Source: Alligator mississippiensis (Eukaryota > Chordata > Crocodylia > Alligatoridae). From it: 64,000 bases of DNA. The position numbers and the translations under genes are program-made. The DNA lies in contig NC_081836.1 of assembly GCF_030867095.1 (NCBI RefSeq), forward strand, positions 30,330,338 to 30,394,337, written 5' to 3'. The notes below the pieces were generated by a model. It saw only the letters and a list, made by a program, of their open reading frames with translations. It did not search any database and had not been told where the DNA came from. Every line of letters starts with the position of its first letter. Position 1 is the stretch's first letter. Of the stretch, positions 12,050 through 23,549 are shown piece by piece.

Positions 12050-13232
12050 GAGCTGTGGCTTGCTCGTGAAACAGATATATTTCATACAACAGGAGAGAGG
12101 ATCTGGAAGTGTTGATGCTTAATAAAAAACAATTAATCCTTGGGATCCTACCAGTATATTCTCCACAAATCCTCCCCTCCAAACACTCACTGTGGTGGAT
12201 TGCACTGTTTGTTAGCATCAAGGTGGATGTTTTCAGGGCACATATGGATATTGAGTCTTGTTGGTAGAGCTGGATTCCTCTCTTGACTGAGCCCTTCCAG
12301 AGCTGGGGAAATTAGACCTGTCGAGTTTATTGTTTTGTTCAAGTCACCAGTCCAAATTGCAAGCTTGTTCCCCTGAATTGTGATATAGTTATAGGGTCAG
12401 TGTTCATTATTTAGGCCAAAGGCAAACTGGCTCCTGAAATCAGAGAAGGATTCAGTCATTAAAACATCAGTTGACAGTATCTGGGGCGATCTCCATCCCC
12501 TAAGAACTTCTGGAGGCATCAAGGTACCAATCTACTCTCTCTAGGGGCAGCACAGTCCTGTGGATGTTGCTCATGGGATAAATCTCCAGAGAAAGCAGGA
12601 TGCACCAAGAGAACCCAGCCTGCAAGGCTTCCAGCAGATACTCCAGCAACACTTGTGCCTTTATGTGAATTCCGTTCTTTGGTATCACTTCCTAATAGAT
12701 GGGGGCATCACAATAGCACTGGCCAACCAGTTAGCAGATGGAAGGATGAAAAGCAGAGTGGGAATGCTTCCCTGAAGGTTATTCAAAAAATCAGTGGGTC
12801 CAACCTGGCCTTCCTTGCCCTGCCCCTGAAGTGGGAAACAAGCTTTGAAAACAAGAGGCCTGGAGGAATATAAATCCAAAGGAAGTCAAAAGAAATGGGC
12901 CAGCAGCATCTCTGCTCTGATGACTGCTTTGCTCACTATGGTCAAAGCCTCTTTCCTGTAATGGATAGCTGCATAGTATGTAGCCCAGCCCAGGGAAATG
13001 ATGTTGAGTGGGGTATACTATGAGGACCAACTATAGACTTAAGCTTGGCTCTCTGTAGGTTTCAAGCAGAAACCAACCAGGCTTTTATCCATGTGTCTTT
13101 CCACTCTAGCCACCTCTACCCTGCTGCTACTGGGTACCAGCCATCTATCTATAGGGCTGGAGAAAGGAGCATCTTGAGTATCCCACCAAACACTCAGCAC
13201 ACAACATCTTCAGTGTCCCACCAAACACAAAC
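12050..13232. other. Intergenic, nothing recognised
   Basis: No convincing exon and no repeat boundary were seen. Confidence 0.45.
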
Positions 13233-13242
13233 ACCAGAGGAC

Positions 13243-14272
13243 ATTTATGGACAGAACTGAGTCATCATGGTGGAAGGTGACCAGTGGCATCCCTCAGGGT
13301 TCAGTACTCAGGCCAGTGCTTTTCAACATGTTCATCAACAATTTGGATTTGGGTATTAAAAGCAAACTAGCAAAGTTCACTGCCAACACTAAACTACAGA
13401 GGAACTACAGAGGGTCATGCTTAAAGACAGGGTGGCAATACAGGCCGACTTAGACAGGTTCATGAGGTGGATGGACCTTAGCCTGATGTTGTTTAATACA
13501 GAGAAATGTAAAGTGTAAAGTTTAATATGGAGAAATGTAAAGTGCTCCATCTGGGGAAAAATAATCCACAACATACTTCCAGACTTGGCAGTGCAATGCT
13601 TGCTAGCACCACATCTGAACGAGACCTGGGTGTTGTGATAGACAACAAAATGAACATGAGCCACCAAGGTGATACTGTAGCCGGCAGAGCGAATCAAACA
13701 CTGGCATGCATCTACTGAGGCATTTCGAGCAAGGCTAAGGATGTCATCCTCCCTCTCTATTTGGCCTTGGTGAAACTGCAGCTGGAGTTCTGCGTCCAGT
13801 TCTGGGCACCGCACTTCAGGAAGGATGTGGAGAAGCTCAGGAGAGTCCAAAGGAGGGCCACATGCATGATTAGAGGCCTAGAGACCAGGTCATACGAGGA
13901 GAGGCTGAAAGACTTGGGGCTGTTCAGCCTGGAGAAGAGAAGACTCAGAGGGGACTTGGTGGCAGCCTACAAGTATATCAAGGCCTGGGGGAGCATCTGT
14001 CCAGTAAGGTCCCCAAGGGGAGGACAAAAAATAATGGGCACAAGCTGATTGAAGATTGCTTCAGGCCAGACATAAGGAAAAGCTTCTTTACAAGTTGAGT
14101 ACCGAGGGTTTGGAACAGGCTCCCTCCAGAGGTGGTACAGTCACCCACCCTGGCAATCTACCAAAAGCATCTTGACACCCATCTTTCTGGGGTCATTTGA
14201 TCCCAGCAGTCTTTCCTGGCCATCTGTAAAGTCCCTTCTAGCCTCTAACATCTACAAAACTATGAAATAACA
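13243..14272 (+). mobile_element. CR1 LINE, 5'-truncated
   Basis: It starts within the reverse transcriptase at DRTESSWWKVTSGIPQGSVL, continues through a degraded YADD region (FTANTKL instead of FADDTKL), [41 protein letters not shown] and [30 protein letters not shown], and ends in the 3' UTR with a CTATGAAATAA tail. Several frame interruptions, including a duplicated AAATGTAAAGTG segment near 13,503-13,541, show an old inactive copy. Confidence 0.93.
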
Positions 14273-14274
14273 GG

Positions 14275-15040
14275 ATGATTTCCTCATGCAAGGGAGCAGA
14301 GGCTGCCCTGTTCTGTTCCAAGGTCATTTGTGGGCTGCCATTGAAGCAGGGAGCCTGGATAACATCAGGCCAGCTTAGCAGAATCCTACAAAGCTTGTGA
14401 CTGCAGCACTAAATGTTATGACTCAGGGAAATAGACCCATGCTGCTATGCACTAATATTGGCTTTTCACACTCTCCCTCTGTGAGGCCCGAATGCAGGAA
14501 GGAAGGAAAAACCACCCTGGCAATGACAGTCCAGCCTGGGTTACTCTGCAATGGGGGAAGAGACTTTGAGACTGTCACCTTCTAGACAGCAGTCTGTCTC
14601 CAGTTCACCATGTAAATACCAGGCCATCTGGGGCATTTCCTCACTTCTTCTGATCAGGGCTTGGGAGATGGAATCAGACAGGTGTGAAACACCACTCAGA
14701 TGGGAAACTGAAGTGCAATAAACAGCCTGTCAGATCACCTTGTCTACTGTCATATCAGATCATCCTAGCCTGGCAACCCTGAGAGACAGGCAAACAGTGA
14801 ACCTGTCTCCAAGAACTCATAAATAGAGAAACAGGATCTGGCATTAGGAAGGGCTTTGTCCACCCCCATTGTAAACCCATCAACACATGCTGGACCTTGG
14901 GAGAGATCACCCATGTGTAATGACTGCTTGTGTTCAGGTCTGCCCCCACGGATGTTTCTCTTCTTCTGGCTCAACAGTTCAAATGGGAAGAAGTAACTCT
15001 AAAAACAGCACTCAGAGAGCCTTCAAGTCAGGACACAGAG
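14275..15040. other. Intergenic, nothing recognised
   Basis: No gene or repeat could be supported between the CR1 and the hAT pair. Confidence 0.45.
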
Positions 15041-15049
15041 GGCCTAGAG

Positions 15050-16006
15050 CAGGGGTTTTCAACCTTTTTTAACAGGTGTATCCCTTCTGTCTCAAAGTTT
15101 CAGCTCATGTACCTCTTTATATTAAAATTATTTGGGGGGACTGAGTGCACACATGCATGCATGCACTTGCCTCCTGTCCACGCCCCCAACAGGTAAGTCT
15201 GTAGGGGAGTGGAAAGGCCCATGGTGAAGGAGAGGCAAATCAAGGCCCTCGCAGTGAGGGAGGGAGTGGGGCACAGACAGGGGTAGGGGCTGGGGTGAGT
15301 GGGGCCCTGGCCAGGCTGGGTCGGGTTGTGGGACAATTGGAGCCTGGGCAGCTCATCCAGGGGGGCTCCCGCCACTGTGTACACCCCAGCAGAGACCCAG
15401 GGAGAGGGGGGCGCATGCTCCCCCCACCCCTGCTCCGATCTGTTTGTGGTGCGGAGACAGCTGATGCTGTGCACTGGGCTTTGTGTGCCACTGCAACTGC
15501 CCTAGAAGTGGTGCAACGTCATATGTGTCCCGCCATCAGGCTGGCAGGGGGCATGGCACAGCCTGGTGGCGGCAGGCACGTAGTGTCATACCATTCCTGG
15601 GGCAGCTGGAGTGGTGCACAAAGCACAGTGTGCAGCAGCAGCCAGTTCCACCCCATGCATAGATCTGGGCCTCCGCCAGGGTGTGTGCAGTGGCGGGATC
15701 CCCACCATATCCACTACAAGTTTTTTAAGTACCCCTGGGGCAGGGGTTGGCAACTTTTTTGGGCCAAGTGCCAAAAACACCTGTAACTTCAACTTGTAAC
15801 ATGTTGGCACGCCTGGGGCAGATGGTGGGGGAACCATGAAGGGCCCGATCCTTGTTATGGATATGTAGCCCCAGCCCCTTCCTTGCCATCTGCCCAAAAG
15901 CATGCGTGCCAAGCAAAATGTCTTCAAGTGCCACACTCTGGCACCTGTGCCAGGGGTTGCCTATCCCTGCCCTAAGGGTATGCATACCCCTGGTTGACAA
16001 CCACTG
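15050..16006. mobile_element. hAT-Charlie-like MITE (outer of a nested pair)
   Basis: The ends are CAGGGGTTTTCAACC and GGTTGACAACCACTG. A perfect 8-bp target duplication GCCTAGAG flanks it (15,042-15,049 and 16,007-16,014). The GC-rich interior has no transposase. A second, related MITE sits inside at 15,741-15,969. The outer element belongs to the same family as 22,500-22,793. Confidence 0.9.
15741..15969. mobile_element. hAT MITE nested inside another hAT MITE
   Basis: The ends are CAGGGGTTGGCAACTT and a diverged inverse ending GGCAC...CTATCCCTG. The flanks CCCTGGGG (15,733-15,740) and CCCTAAGG (15,970-15,977) agree at six of eight positions. The inner element differs from its host in its terminal motif (GGTTGGCAAC versus GGTTTTCAACC). 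Confidence 0.8.
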
Positions 16007-16019
16007 GCCTAGAGCACTG

Positions 16020-16900
16020 AAAGCCAAATCCACTGATGTCCTTAAGACATCATGAATGCAGAATTTGACCCAAAGAGCAATCACAGATCAATTCTTACTG
16101 ACTTCTAAAGGCTTTGGTATGGGTCCAAAGACTCCAGCCAGCATCCTTTATTATTTACTTTATTAAGCACTCACAGCATTAGGATGCCTAATACCTGAGC
16201 CAGGAATAGTTGGGGTCAAAATCTTGGGTTAAATGCTCACAAGATTTTGGTATCACTGAACTAGTATCCAAAACCAATATCTGACCCTCGTGTACGCTCG
16301 AGCCCTAGGCTGGAAACCTCATCTTGGTCAACTCAATCTGGAGTTGAAACTCAGCCCCTCCTTGTCCCTTCACTGCATTAGGCACTTTCCCATACAGAAA
16401 TGAAATCCAGTTGAAGGTTTGATGAATGTGAAGGAGATTTTTGTTCTGGAGGACATGGAGCTTTAGGAACAGTCCTCAGTGAATTTTTCTTGCTGTGCAA
16501 TAATGAAAATTACCCCTCCATATTATATTTCCATGGTTATGTAGCAGCATCCCCACAGGAATACAATATTTTTCAGTGACACGCACAAGAAAAGAAAAGA
16601 AAAGAACAGAATCTTTATATGTACGTAAGAACCAAGCACCGTGTCCTGAATTTCAAACTTGTTTTTACACCTTTTTAATGAAAACCACTGAGGAACAGCA
16701 GTAGAAGCAGAAACTACTGTCAAGAGAGGAAAAAAAGGTAGACCAGTTTCTGCAGCAGCACTTTCTAAATACAGGCCAGCCCTCAAGGGGCATCTTCACT
16801 CCATTCATGTCTATGTGTACAGGACCCCAGAAAGTACAAGTGGACTCTCAAAGGATGGAGAGCCTAAGACAAATGGGCTAGGGACAGAGAGAAAGTGGCA
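16020..16900. other. Intergenic, nothing recognised
   Basis: AT-rich unique sequence without a recognisable exon or repeat. Confidence 0.4.
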
Positions 16901-16950
16901 GAATAAGCCCCCTCCTGCCCCCCTCCCTCTGATGTCCCCTCCCTCTAGTG

Positions 16951-17690
16951 GAGGCTTATTTCACCTCTTGCCCTGGGCACAGAGCGAGTGGTGGCAGCAA
17001 TGGTTGGGGTGGGTAAACCCTGCTGTGGTCCCCCAGGGACAGAGGGGGAATAACCCCATTCCCTGCCTAAGGGGCCCTGCCAGCCAGCCTCTGGTCCCAC
17101 CATCGCCCAGCCGCTGGAGCGGTGAGTGGGGAGCAACCATGACAGGGGCAGCAGTCCCTATCACGGTTTCCCGGAGCGTGAGCCCCTTCCCAGCAGGAGG
17201 CTGTGCTGCGGGATGAGAAAAGCTGCCGCGGACTGTGCAGTGGTGGTGGTGCTGGGAAGGGCTTGGGGGACTCTGGCCCTCTCAGCCCCGATGCTGCCAC
17301 ACACAGTCTGCGGCACCTCTGCCTGCACTGCAGCATGGCCCCCAATGGGAAGAGACTCGTGCTCCACGAACATCCTGACAAAGGCTGCTGTCCCCATCAA
17401 GAGGGGAGGGGGCATCCAGCAGAGCAGGTAGGAGGGGGCTTATTCTGCCACTTGCCCCAAGCAGGGAGCAGCAGTGGCAGTTGGGGTGGACAGATCGCAG
17501 ATGCGGTCCCCTGGGGGTAATGGGTATAGAGGGGGAAATAATCCCCATCCCTGCCCCCTCTGCCTCAGGGGCCATGGCTGCTGGTGTTCGGCCATGCTTG
17601 GCCCCTCCACTGCAGCAGCAAGAGGGGAGCGCCCAGTGGACCCAGCTCAGGTCCCTGCAAGTGGGACAGGGAGAGGGGGATTAAGCCTCT
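16951..17690. repeat. GC-rich imperfect tandem duplication
   Basis: A block of about 150 bp at 16,951 recurs at 17,435, offset by about 484 bp. Both share, in order, GGCTTATT, CTTGCCC, GTGGCAG, GTTGGGGTGG, AGAGGGGGAA and CCCTGCC. A weaker partial third copy appears near 17,647-17,690. The many long open frames here reflect GC richness; none resembles a known protein. Confidence 0.6.
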
Positions 17691-17864
17691 CCCTGACCAG
17701 TTCAGGACAGGCTACTGCCAGGACTGGCCATGCACCCACAGCTTCAGCAGCCAGAGAAGTGCAGGTCTGTGCTGGTGGGACAGGGGAGGGAATTGGAGAA
17801 TAAACTTCTTTCCTTCTCCCTTCTGGGGCCAGCGTCTGGCCAGACCCCCATCCTTGCCTGTCCC

Positions 17865-18172
17865 TGCTCCAGCTGGGGAGCAGAGGGGCGGGGCCAGCCC
17901 TGCTCAGCTGGAGCAGAGAGCCCAGCCCAGAGAGCCTGCTGGGATGCTTGGTGAGTCTGGTTTAACTTTAACCAGGAAGGGGTCTGGGACAGACATTGCA
18001 GAAACCGGTTTGAGCTCAATCAGTTAAGTCTGATACTACATTCAACCAGGTTTATCTCAAACTGGTTTTGGCCATTTTGAAACATGTTTTTGTACACTAA
18101 ACTTATGTTGTTACTGGTTTAAACCAGTTTCTGATCACTTAAACCAGTTTATGTGTAATGTCTATCCCTAGC
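17865..18172 (-). mobile_element. Fragment of the GGCTAGGGACAGA family
   Basis: On the minus strand it begins GCTAGGGATAGACATTACACA and matches the first 250-300 bp of the copy at 18,988 (ACTGGTTTAAGTGATCAGAAACTGG and the GCCCCxCCCAGCATCCCAG region). The opposite end was not found, so it is truncated or joined to other GC-rich sequence. Confidence 0.7.
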
Positions 18173-18987
18173 TGTGATGTGCTACAGACCAGGATATACA
18201 TGCATTCCTTGTTTACATGGTTTAACACACTAATGAGACATGCACCATACACTTCCATAATACACCCACTTGGGACATGCTGTGTCTGACTGAGGAGGCT
18301 TTAGGCAGGCAGGGTGCAGTGATCTAGGCTGGAAGTTGTCCTGCAATTAAGGATTGACAAAACTGCCTCTGCAAAGAAGCATCTTGGGAGTTTAAATTGA
18401 GAGGCTAAGCTGCTTTGGCTCATTAGATTACACAGAGTGATGGTACCACCTGCCACACTGTCACTGGGCCAGGTCATTATTTAATCCCAACTTCAAGGGA
18501 AGAACATCACTTACTGAAACACCAGCACCACTTGGACATTGCCGGGCAGGCTCTCATCCAACTTCTAACCCAAGCAAACATGTTTATCTTATACGGACAG
18601 TTCTGTGAGAGCCCCAGCTCCTACTGACAGGAGTTCAAACAAATGTGCTCACTATTGACCATGCAATGCACACAAAGTAGTGTTCCTTTGCAGTGTGATT
18701 CTCCAGAGATCTGTGCCAACTTTGTGGGGTCCTGTGAAAGCTGCCTACCAAAGATCTCACATCAAGTGCAGTCCTTTTACAGATCAAAGGATGTCTCTTA
18801 ATCACAAACCCAGCTTGGTCCTGCCTGGGCTCTTTCTATTACAGGTAGCAGCCCCAGTAGTCAAACCAGTGCTCAGAGGGTCTCTGCAGCCCCATCAGTG
18901 AGGGTTGTTTGCCAGCTGTAACCAACTGGAGATTAGAAATCAATTCCAATTCAGAACAGATCCTAGCTGCAGTCAGCAGTATATATT

Positions 18988-19969
18988 GGCTAGGGACAGA
19001 TATTACACATAGACTGGTTTAAGTGATCAGAAACTGGTTTAAACTTGTAACAGAACAGCTATTCAGAGCACATGAACCAGTCTGAAAATGGCTGAAACTG
19101 ATTTGAGATAAACCTGGTTGAATGTAATATCAGACTTAACTGATTTGGGTCAAGCTGGTTTATGCAATGTCTGTCCCAGACCCCTTTGTGTTTTAAGTTA
19201 AATCAGAGCCCCCCAGCATCCCAGTTGCTTTGCAACTTTGGGTGGGGCTCTGCTCTTTGCTCCAGCCCAGCAGGGCTAGCTCTGCCCCTCTGCTCCCTGG
19301 CTAGAACTCCTGCAGAGACTGCAGGCATCTGCTTGGCTTCCTTCTGCTCGCCACCCCCCCACCCCTGCCACCCCACTCCCTGCTCAAGCATGGATTCTAC
19401 CCTCCCCTCTGCCTTACACTGACACCTCTCAGCATTAGCTAGAAGACCACATGCTGGCTATGATCTATGCTGTGGGAGAAAGGACAAAGGCAGACAGGAC
19501 AGTGTCTGCTTAGGGCTTTTTGGAGCTAATCAACAGGTAGTTCATAATATCTCCCCTGTTCCTTCCTTCGCAAAAGTTGTTTAAGAAGAGCGTGAACTAA
19601 TGAGAGAGGCTGTTCTTTTGTTTGAGGGGCTAACAAATGCTAACAATTCCCTGTGTAACTACCTGATGTGTAACTCAATGTTCTGCTGTCAACAGCGGGG
19701 GTGGGGGGGAGGGGGGAGGACCCCTCCCTAATCAATGTCCTACCTAGGCCTGGCCACGCCTGCTCAGCTCAGTATTGTGGAAGGGAGGGGAGGGCTATAC
19801 TAGCACCCCCTGGCTTCTAGGTTGAGCCACTGCAGGCATGTGCCGGCATTTCTTCAGTCCAGAGGGGATGTCTGAACGGTTACAAACCAGTTTAGCCTAG
19901 CCAGGTTAGATTAACCTGGAAAGATTGAATCAATTTAGGCTTAGGCTTTTTGGATGTCTGTCCCTAGCC
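18988..19969 (+). mobile_element. TIR element, GGCTAGGGACAGA family
   Basis: Terminal inverted repeats GGCTAGGGACAGA and its near-inverse TGTCTGTCCCTAGCC bound 982 bp with no coding sequence. Internal blocks TGGTTTAAGTGATCAGAAAC, GAGCTAATCAACAGG and CATGTGCCGGCATTTCT recur in the same order at 32,587-33,350. Flanking ATT triplets could be a 3-bp duplication, but the other copy lacks one, so the superfamily is open. Confidence 0.75.
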
Positions 19970-20144
19970 ATTTTGACACACTAATGAAGGGGGCAGAGTG
20001 GGATGGTGCTATTGCTACAATGCCATCTCTCAGGGTAGATACGCCTTTCAAGCCTGCTAGCATCTTTCCAGACTCTTCTGTATTCAGCATGCAAATGCAA
20101 AGACCTGCATTTCTCTCTGACCAGGCCGCCATCCTAGTTCCTTG

Positions 20145-20225
20145 GGCTAGATCTTCAGTTGGTACAGCTGCACTGGCTTCAATGGAGCTTCTCCAGCTTA
20201 CACCAGCTGATGGTCTGGCCTGTTG
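20145..20225. repeat. Ancient palindromic repeat
   Basis: CTTCAGTTGGTACAGC... and ...TTACACCAGCTGATGGTCTGG are imperfect inverse copies around CTTCAATGGAGCTTC. This resembles a very common old amniote palindromic repeat that I recall as TCAGCTGGTGTAAATCAG with its inverse. Confidence 0.6.
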
Positions 20226-20229
20226 TTCT

Positions 20230-21585
20230 TAGCACTTGTCTTCACAGCAACATCAGCTTGAGGTAGAACTGGAATGTTGTGCTGACCCAACTCCTGTCAA
20301 CACACAAAATCTCTACCTGGGTTTACTGGCCTGCAATGGGAGAGGTTGAAGTTTGAGTGATGTTGACACACAGTTTAGTGGGGCACAATAATTCAGTGCT
20401 GCTAAGATAATTACTTTGTGTTGCTGTTGCAAATGGTTTGTGCAGCCCTGGTGCTGTTTAATAGCATGGCTGCTTTCACTTGATCTGAGGAAGGGTTTGG
20501 TAGGTGTAGATCACTCGTGCTGTAACAAAGCTGAGACCCCTGTTTCCTAAGATTTAGTTGCTTATGGGGGTCATTTTGTAGCAGCTCATTTGTGGGCTCC
20601 CATCCTGTCTTTCTCATGCTTGTTGACTGGCAACCTGACATGAAAGGAATCAGAGTCCAAATCTGTAGGGGCTTGAATTGCTTCCTCACAAAGATACAGC
20701 TCAGACTCTGCTTATGGCACTCTCCACCTCCCCGCTCCCCACCTTCCAGGCAGGCACCAGTGACTTATTTCCTCTTCTGATGCTGCTAATTGCAGTTCTC
20801 TCATTGCTTCCCAGTGCATCTCTCTAGTGCCTGCTGCTTTGGGTTCTGAGACATGGCAAGGAATGAATCACTCACCCTCAATATAGGCACAGTAAAGAAA
20901 GCATCCTGGCCTTAGTGCCCATCTCCCTTACTCATTTCACCCATTACTTCTCTCTCTGCAGGGAAGCAGCTTGCCATGGGCCTGGTACAAAAAATCTCCT
21001 TGGACCCTGACATTCAGTACTGTAGCAAGCAGAGGCGAACACCTGGACACTGAAGTGAAGGGGTGCCAACGGGCTGGGGTTGAGTGCAGGATGTGAGTGG
21101 CTCATTTGGGGGGATGCAGGGATGGGGGGAGGGTGTCTCCCGCCTCTGCGTGCACTCCCAAGCAAGCATGGGAGGGCACGTGCCCCCTGCATCTGTGCAC
21201 AGGGTGAGAGTGGGCTGCTGATGTGGGCTTGCCCCAGACAACAAACTTCCTTGCTATGGTGTTGCTGACATTTCTCCCACAGCACTTGAAGTGTGAGGAT
21301 TTCAATGAGACCAGATCCCGTGAGGGTATATACACCCTTGTCAAATAGCCTCTCAGACTTCAAGGCTGGGACTGAGCCCTGGATGGATCCCAGGCTGATG
21401 TCTCCCAGGCAAATTAAGCAGGTGGTTGCTGCCCATTTCCCTGGCTGAGAGAAACATCACAAGCCATTATAATTTTGCACAAGCCACCAAAGCTCCAAAT
21501 GATGTTTCCTGCTAAACACTTAGGAGTAAGTTTTTATTACTGTTAATCATTCAAATGAGGACATAGCTTAGGCGGCTTTTCAGGA
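20230..21585. other. Intergenic, nothing recognised
   Basis: No exon or repeat could be supported. Confidence 0.4.
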
Positions 21586-21587
21586 AG

Positions 21588-21715
21588 GCAGCATGGCTTA
21601 ATCATTAGAGCAGGGGACTAGACTTTAGTAGATTTGATCTGGATCCAACACTAGAACTCCGACACTAGAATTCAGACGACTTGATCTGGCTCTCTGTGAC
21701 CACAAGGAATGTGTT
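21588..21715 (+). repeat. tRNA-derived SINE remnant
   Basis: GGCAGCATGGCTTAATCATT, AGAGCAGGGGACTAGAC and later CTCTGTGACC match the head of MIR-type SINEs, which descends from a tRNA promoter. It is degraded, with a short local duplication of ACACTAGAA. Confidence 0.6.
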
Positions 21716-22490
21716 AAAACTCTTGGCAAGGGATTAAAACTCTTGGAGTCTGCAAAACAAGGCAAATCCTAATTGCCTAACAGCAGGGTGGGGTGATTTC
21801 ACTATTTTCCAGGGATGCAGCATGAGTTAGGGGGGAAGCTGGGGACATGACAGAGACATAGGGGACTAGAGAAAGAGGGGTCTGCCCCAGACTCTGAAGA
21901 AGCCCTCTTGCATTTAACCATCACCACTCCCAGCTTCTTTGGGAGCTGCAGACTTAAGAAATAGAATATCCATTTACTGTATGGGATATTTTACCCGTAG
22001 GATGAGGAACAAAGGCTGATAGGAAAAAGGGTCCAAATACCCAAGAGGGACCCAGAAGACCCAGCCACACCCTGCTTGTTTGTCAAGTAGAAGGGGTTTC
22101 TATCTGCATATTGAGGAGCTCCTTCTGTTTCCTATGCTTTGTGCCTGGAATCCATCAAGTCCAAGAAGCTAGACTGGAAAGCTGTTCCTCTCTGCTTGGT
22201 TATTCTCCATATACATTTAATCCTGATCTGTTAGCTGACTGTGTTTGTTCTCGTTTTCATGTTCCCTGCAATAAATGTAACCGGACACAGAAACCTGCAG
22301 GGTGGCAGGGTATTTTGAACTTGGTGAGTACCAGTGGCTTGCCCTGGAAAGACATAGCTGTGGCAGCAAGAACATCTTCCTGTGCCGAGGTGAACCACAC
22401 AACAGAACAATCCAGCTTGGTGGTGGCTCTCACCAGAATCCTGCCCAGGGTTTTTCAGGATAACAAGCAGCATTACCAGCATGCTGAAGT
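21716..22490. other. Intergenic, nothing recognised
   Basis: A 170-codon open frame (22,111-22,623) runs into the adjacent hAT element and has no recognisable homology, so I treat it as chance. Confidence 0.4.
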
Positions 22491-22499
22491 GCCCTACAG

Positions 22500-22793
22500 C
22501 AGGGGTTTTCAACCTTTTTCGATCATTGTACCCCCAGGCAGCCGGATGTGGAGGAGTGTACCCCTGGCCACCGGAGGGCGGGGGGAAGGTGGCAAGTGCC
22601 GGGACGCCAAGAGTGGGTGGTGAGCAGTGGCAGCGAGGCGTTTGTGCGGCCCTGCTCTCGCCCTACCCCAGCCCTGTTCCTGCGAGGCAGCAGCACGGGA
22701 TGGCGGCACTCCATTCCCACCCACCCCTGTGTACCCCCTGGGACATTTCAAAGAACCCCTGGGGGTATGCATACCCCCGGTTGACAACCCCTG
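22500..22793. mobile_element. hAT-Charlie-like MITE
   Basis: It begins CAGGGGTTTTCAACCTTTTT and ends GGTTGACAACCCCTG. The flanks CCCTACAG (22,492-22,499) and CCCTACAT (22,794-22,801) agree at seven of eight positions. Same family as 15,050-16,006, but 294 bp long. Confidence 0.9.
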
Positions 22794-22801
22794 CCCTACA
22801 T

Positions 22802-22863
22802 CACAGTGAGTCCTGAGGAATGGATCTCACGAAAGGGTCCTGACCTCCTTGATAAACACTGTG
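22802..22863 (+). ncRNA. Hammerhead-like fold (tentative)
   Basis: CTGAGGA (22,813-22,819) and GAAA (22,831-22,834) stand at hammerhead spacing. CACAGTG (22,802-22,808) pairs perfectly with CACTGTG (22,857-22,863). Nearer the core GTC pairs with GAT (one G-U), giving stem I with a small internal loop. GGG and the following TCC can form a short stem III ending in TT at the expected cleavage position. Stem II is weak (TGG/TCA with an A-C mismatch at its base). The bare core could arise by chance, so the case rests on stem I. Confidence 0.3.
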
Positions 22864-22869
22864 TTACAT

Positions 22870-23325
22870 TGGTAGTGGGAAGACAATGGTTACTCAGACT
22901 AGACCTCTGATAGGAATTAAACATTTTTATTTGCCTTGTTGCTCCAAGCAAGCAAGAAACCATGCTTGTCACCAGCCAAGCCAGTAACTGGCCACGGAGC
23001 TAGGTAAAACTGCAGTGTGCAGTGACTGGGTCTGCATTATCCATTCACTTTGTCTCACAGAAGCACTAAGGGACACCGGGGATGTGTACACTGGCTTTTG
23101 AAACTGCCACCAAAAATAATCTCTGCCTACTCATTAGAAACCCAGAACCAAGACAGAACCCAGCAAGGATGCTCTGAGGGCAACCCTTTCACCTCTCCTG
23201 TAGGCCAGGTACAGAAATCTTGCGAGCAGCAGTGGTGAGGTCCTCCCAGATCGTCTTCCCCACCTCAGGTCTGGGCATGGGAGTGTGGAGCAGAATGAGG
23301 CTTATCTTCTGGTGGCAGTTTCAGC
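22870..23325. other. Intergenic, nothing recognised
   Basis: No gene or repeat could be supported. Confidence 0.4.
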
Positions 23326-23329
23326 AGTG

Positions 23330-23545
23330 GTATCAAGCCAATGTAGACATACCAAAGGTCTCCATTGCTTCATACAGACTTTATTAGTAGCTTTTATATG
23401 GCAGAAACACTGAGCAGCCCCAACATTACACATAATAACCCAAATGTCCTGCCCCAAAGAGCTTACAATCACAACAGACAAAGGATGTGAGAGGAAACAG
23501 AGGCAGAAAATAAGTCTCTGCTCGCTCACTTAGATTCAGAGCCAG
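23330..23545. repeat. Ancient interspersed repeat
   Basis: CTGCCCCAAAGAGCTTACAATC followed by ACAGACAAAGGATG and GAGGAAACAGAGGCA resembles a widespread reptilian repeat with this phrase order. Family name uncertain. Confidence 0.5.
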
Positions 23546-23549
23546 GAAC

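Noticed and set aside
22111-22623. 170-codon plus-strand open frame
   Set aside because: It runs into the hAT element at 22,500 and shows no homology, so it is chance.
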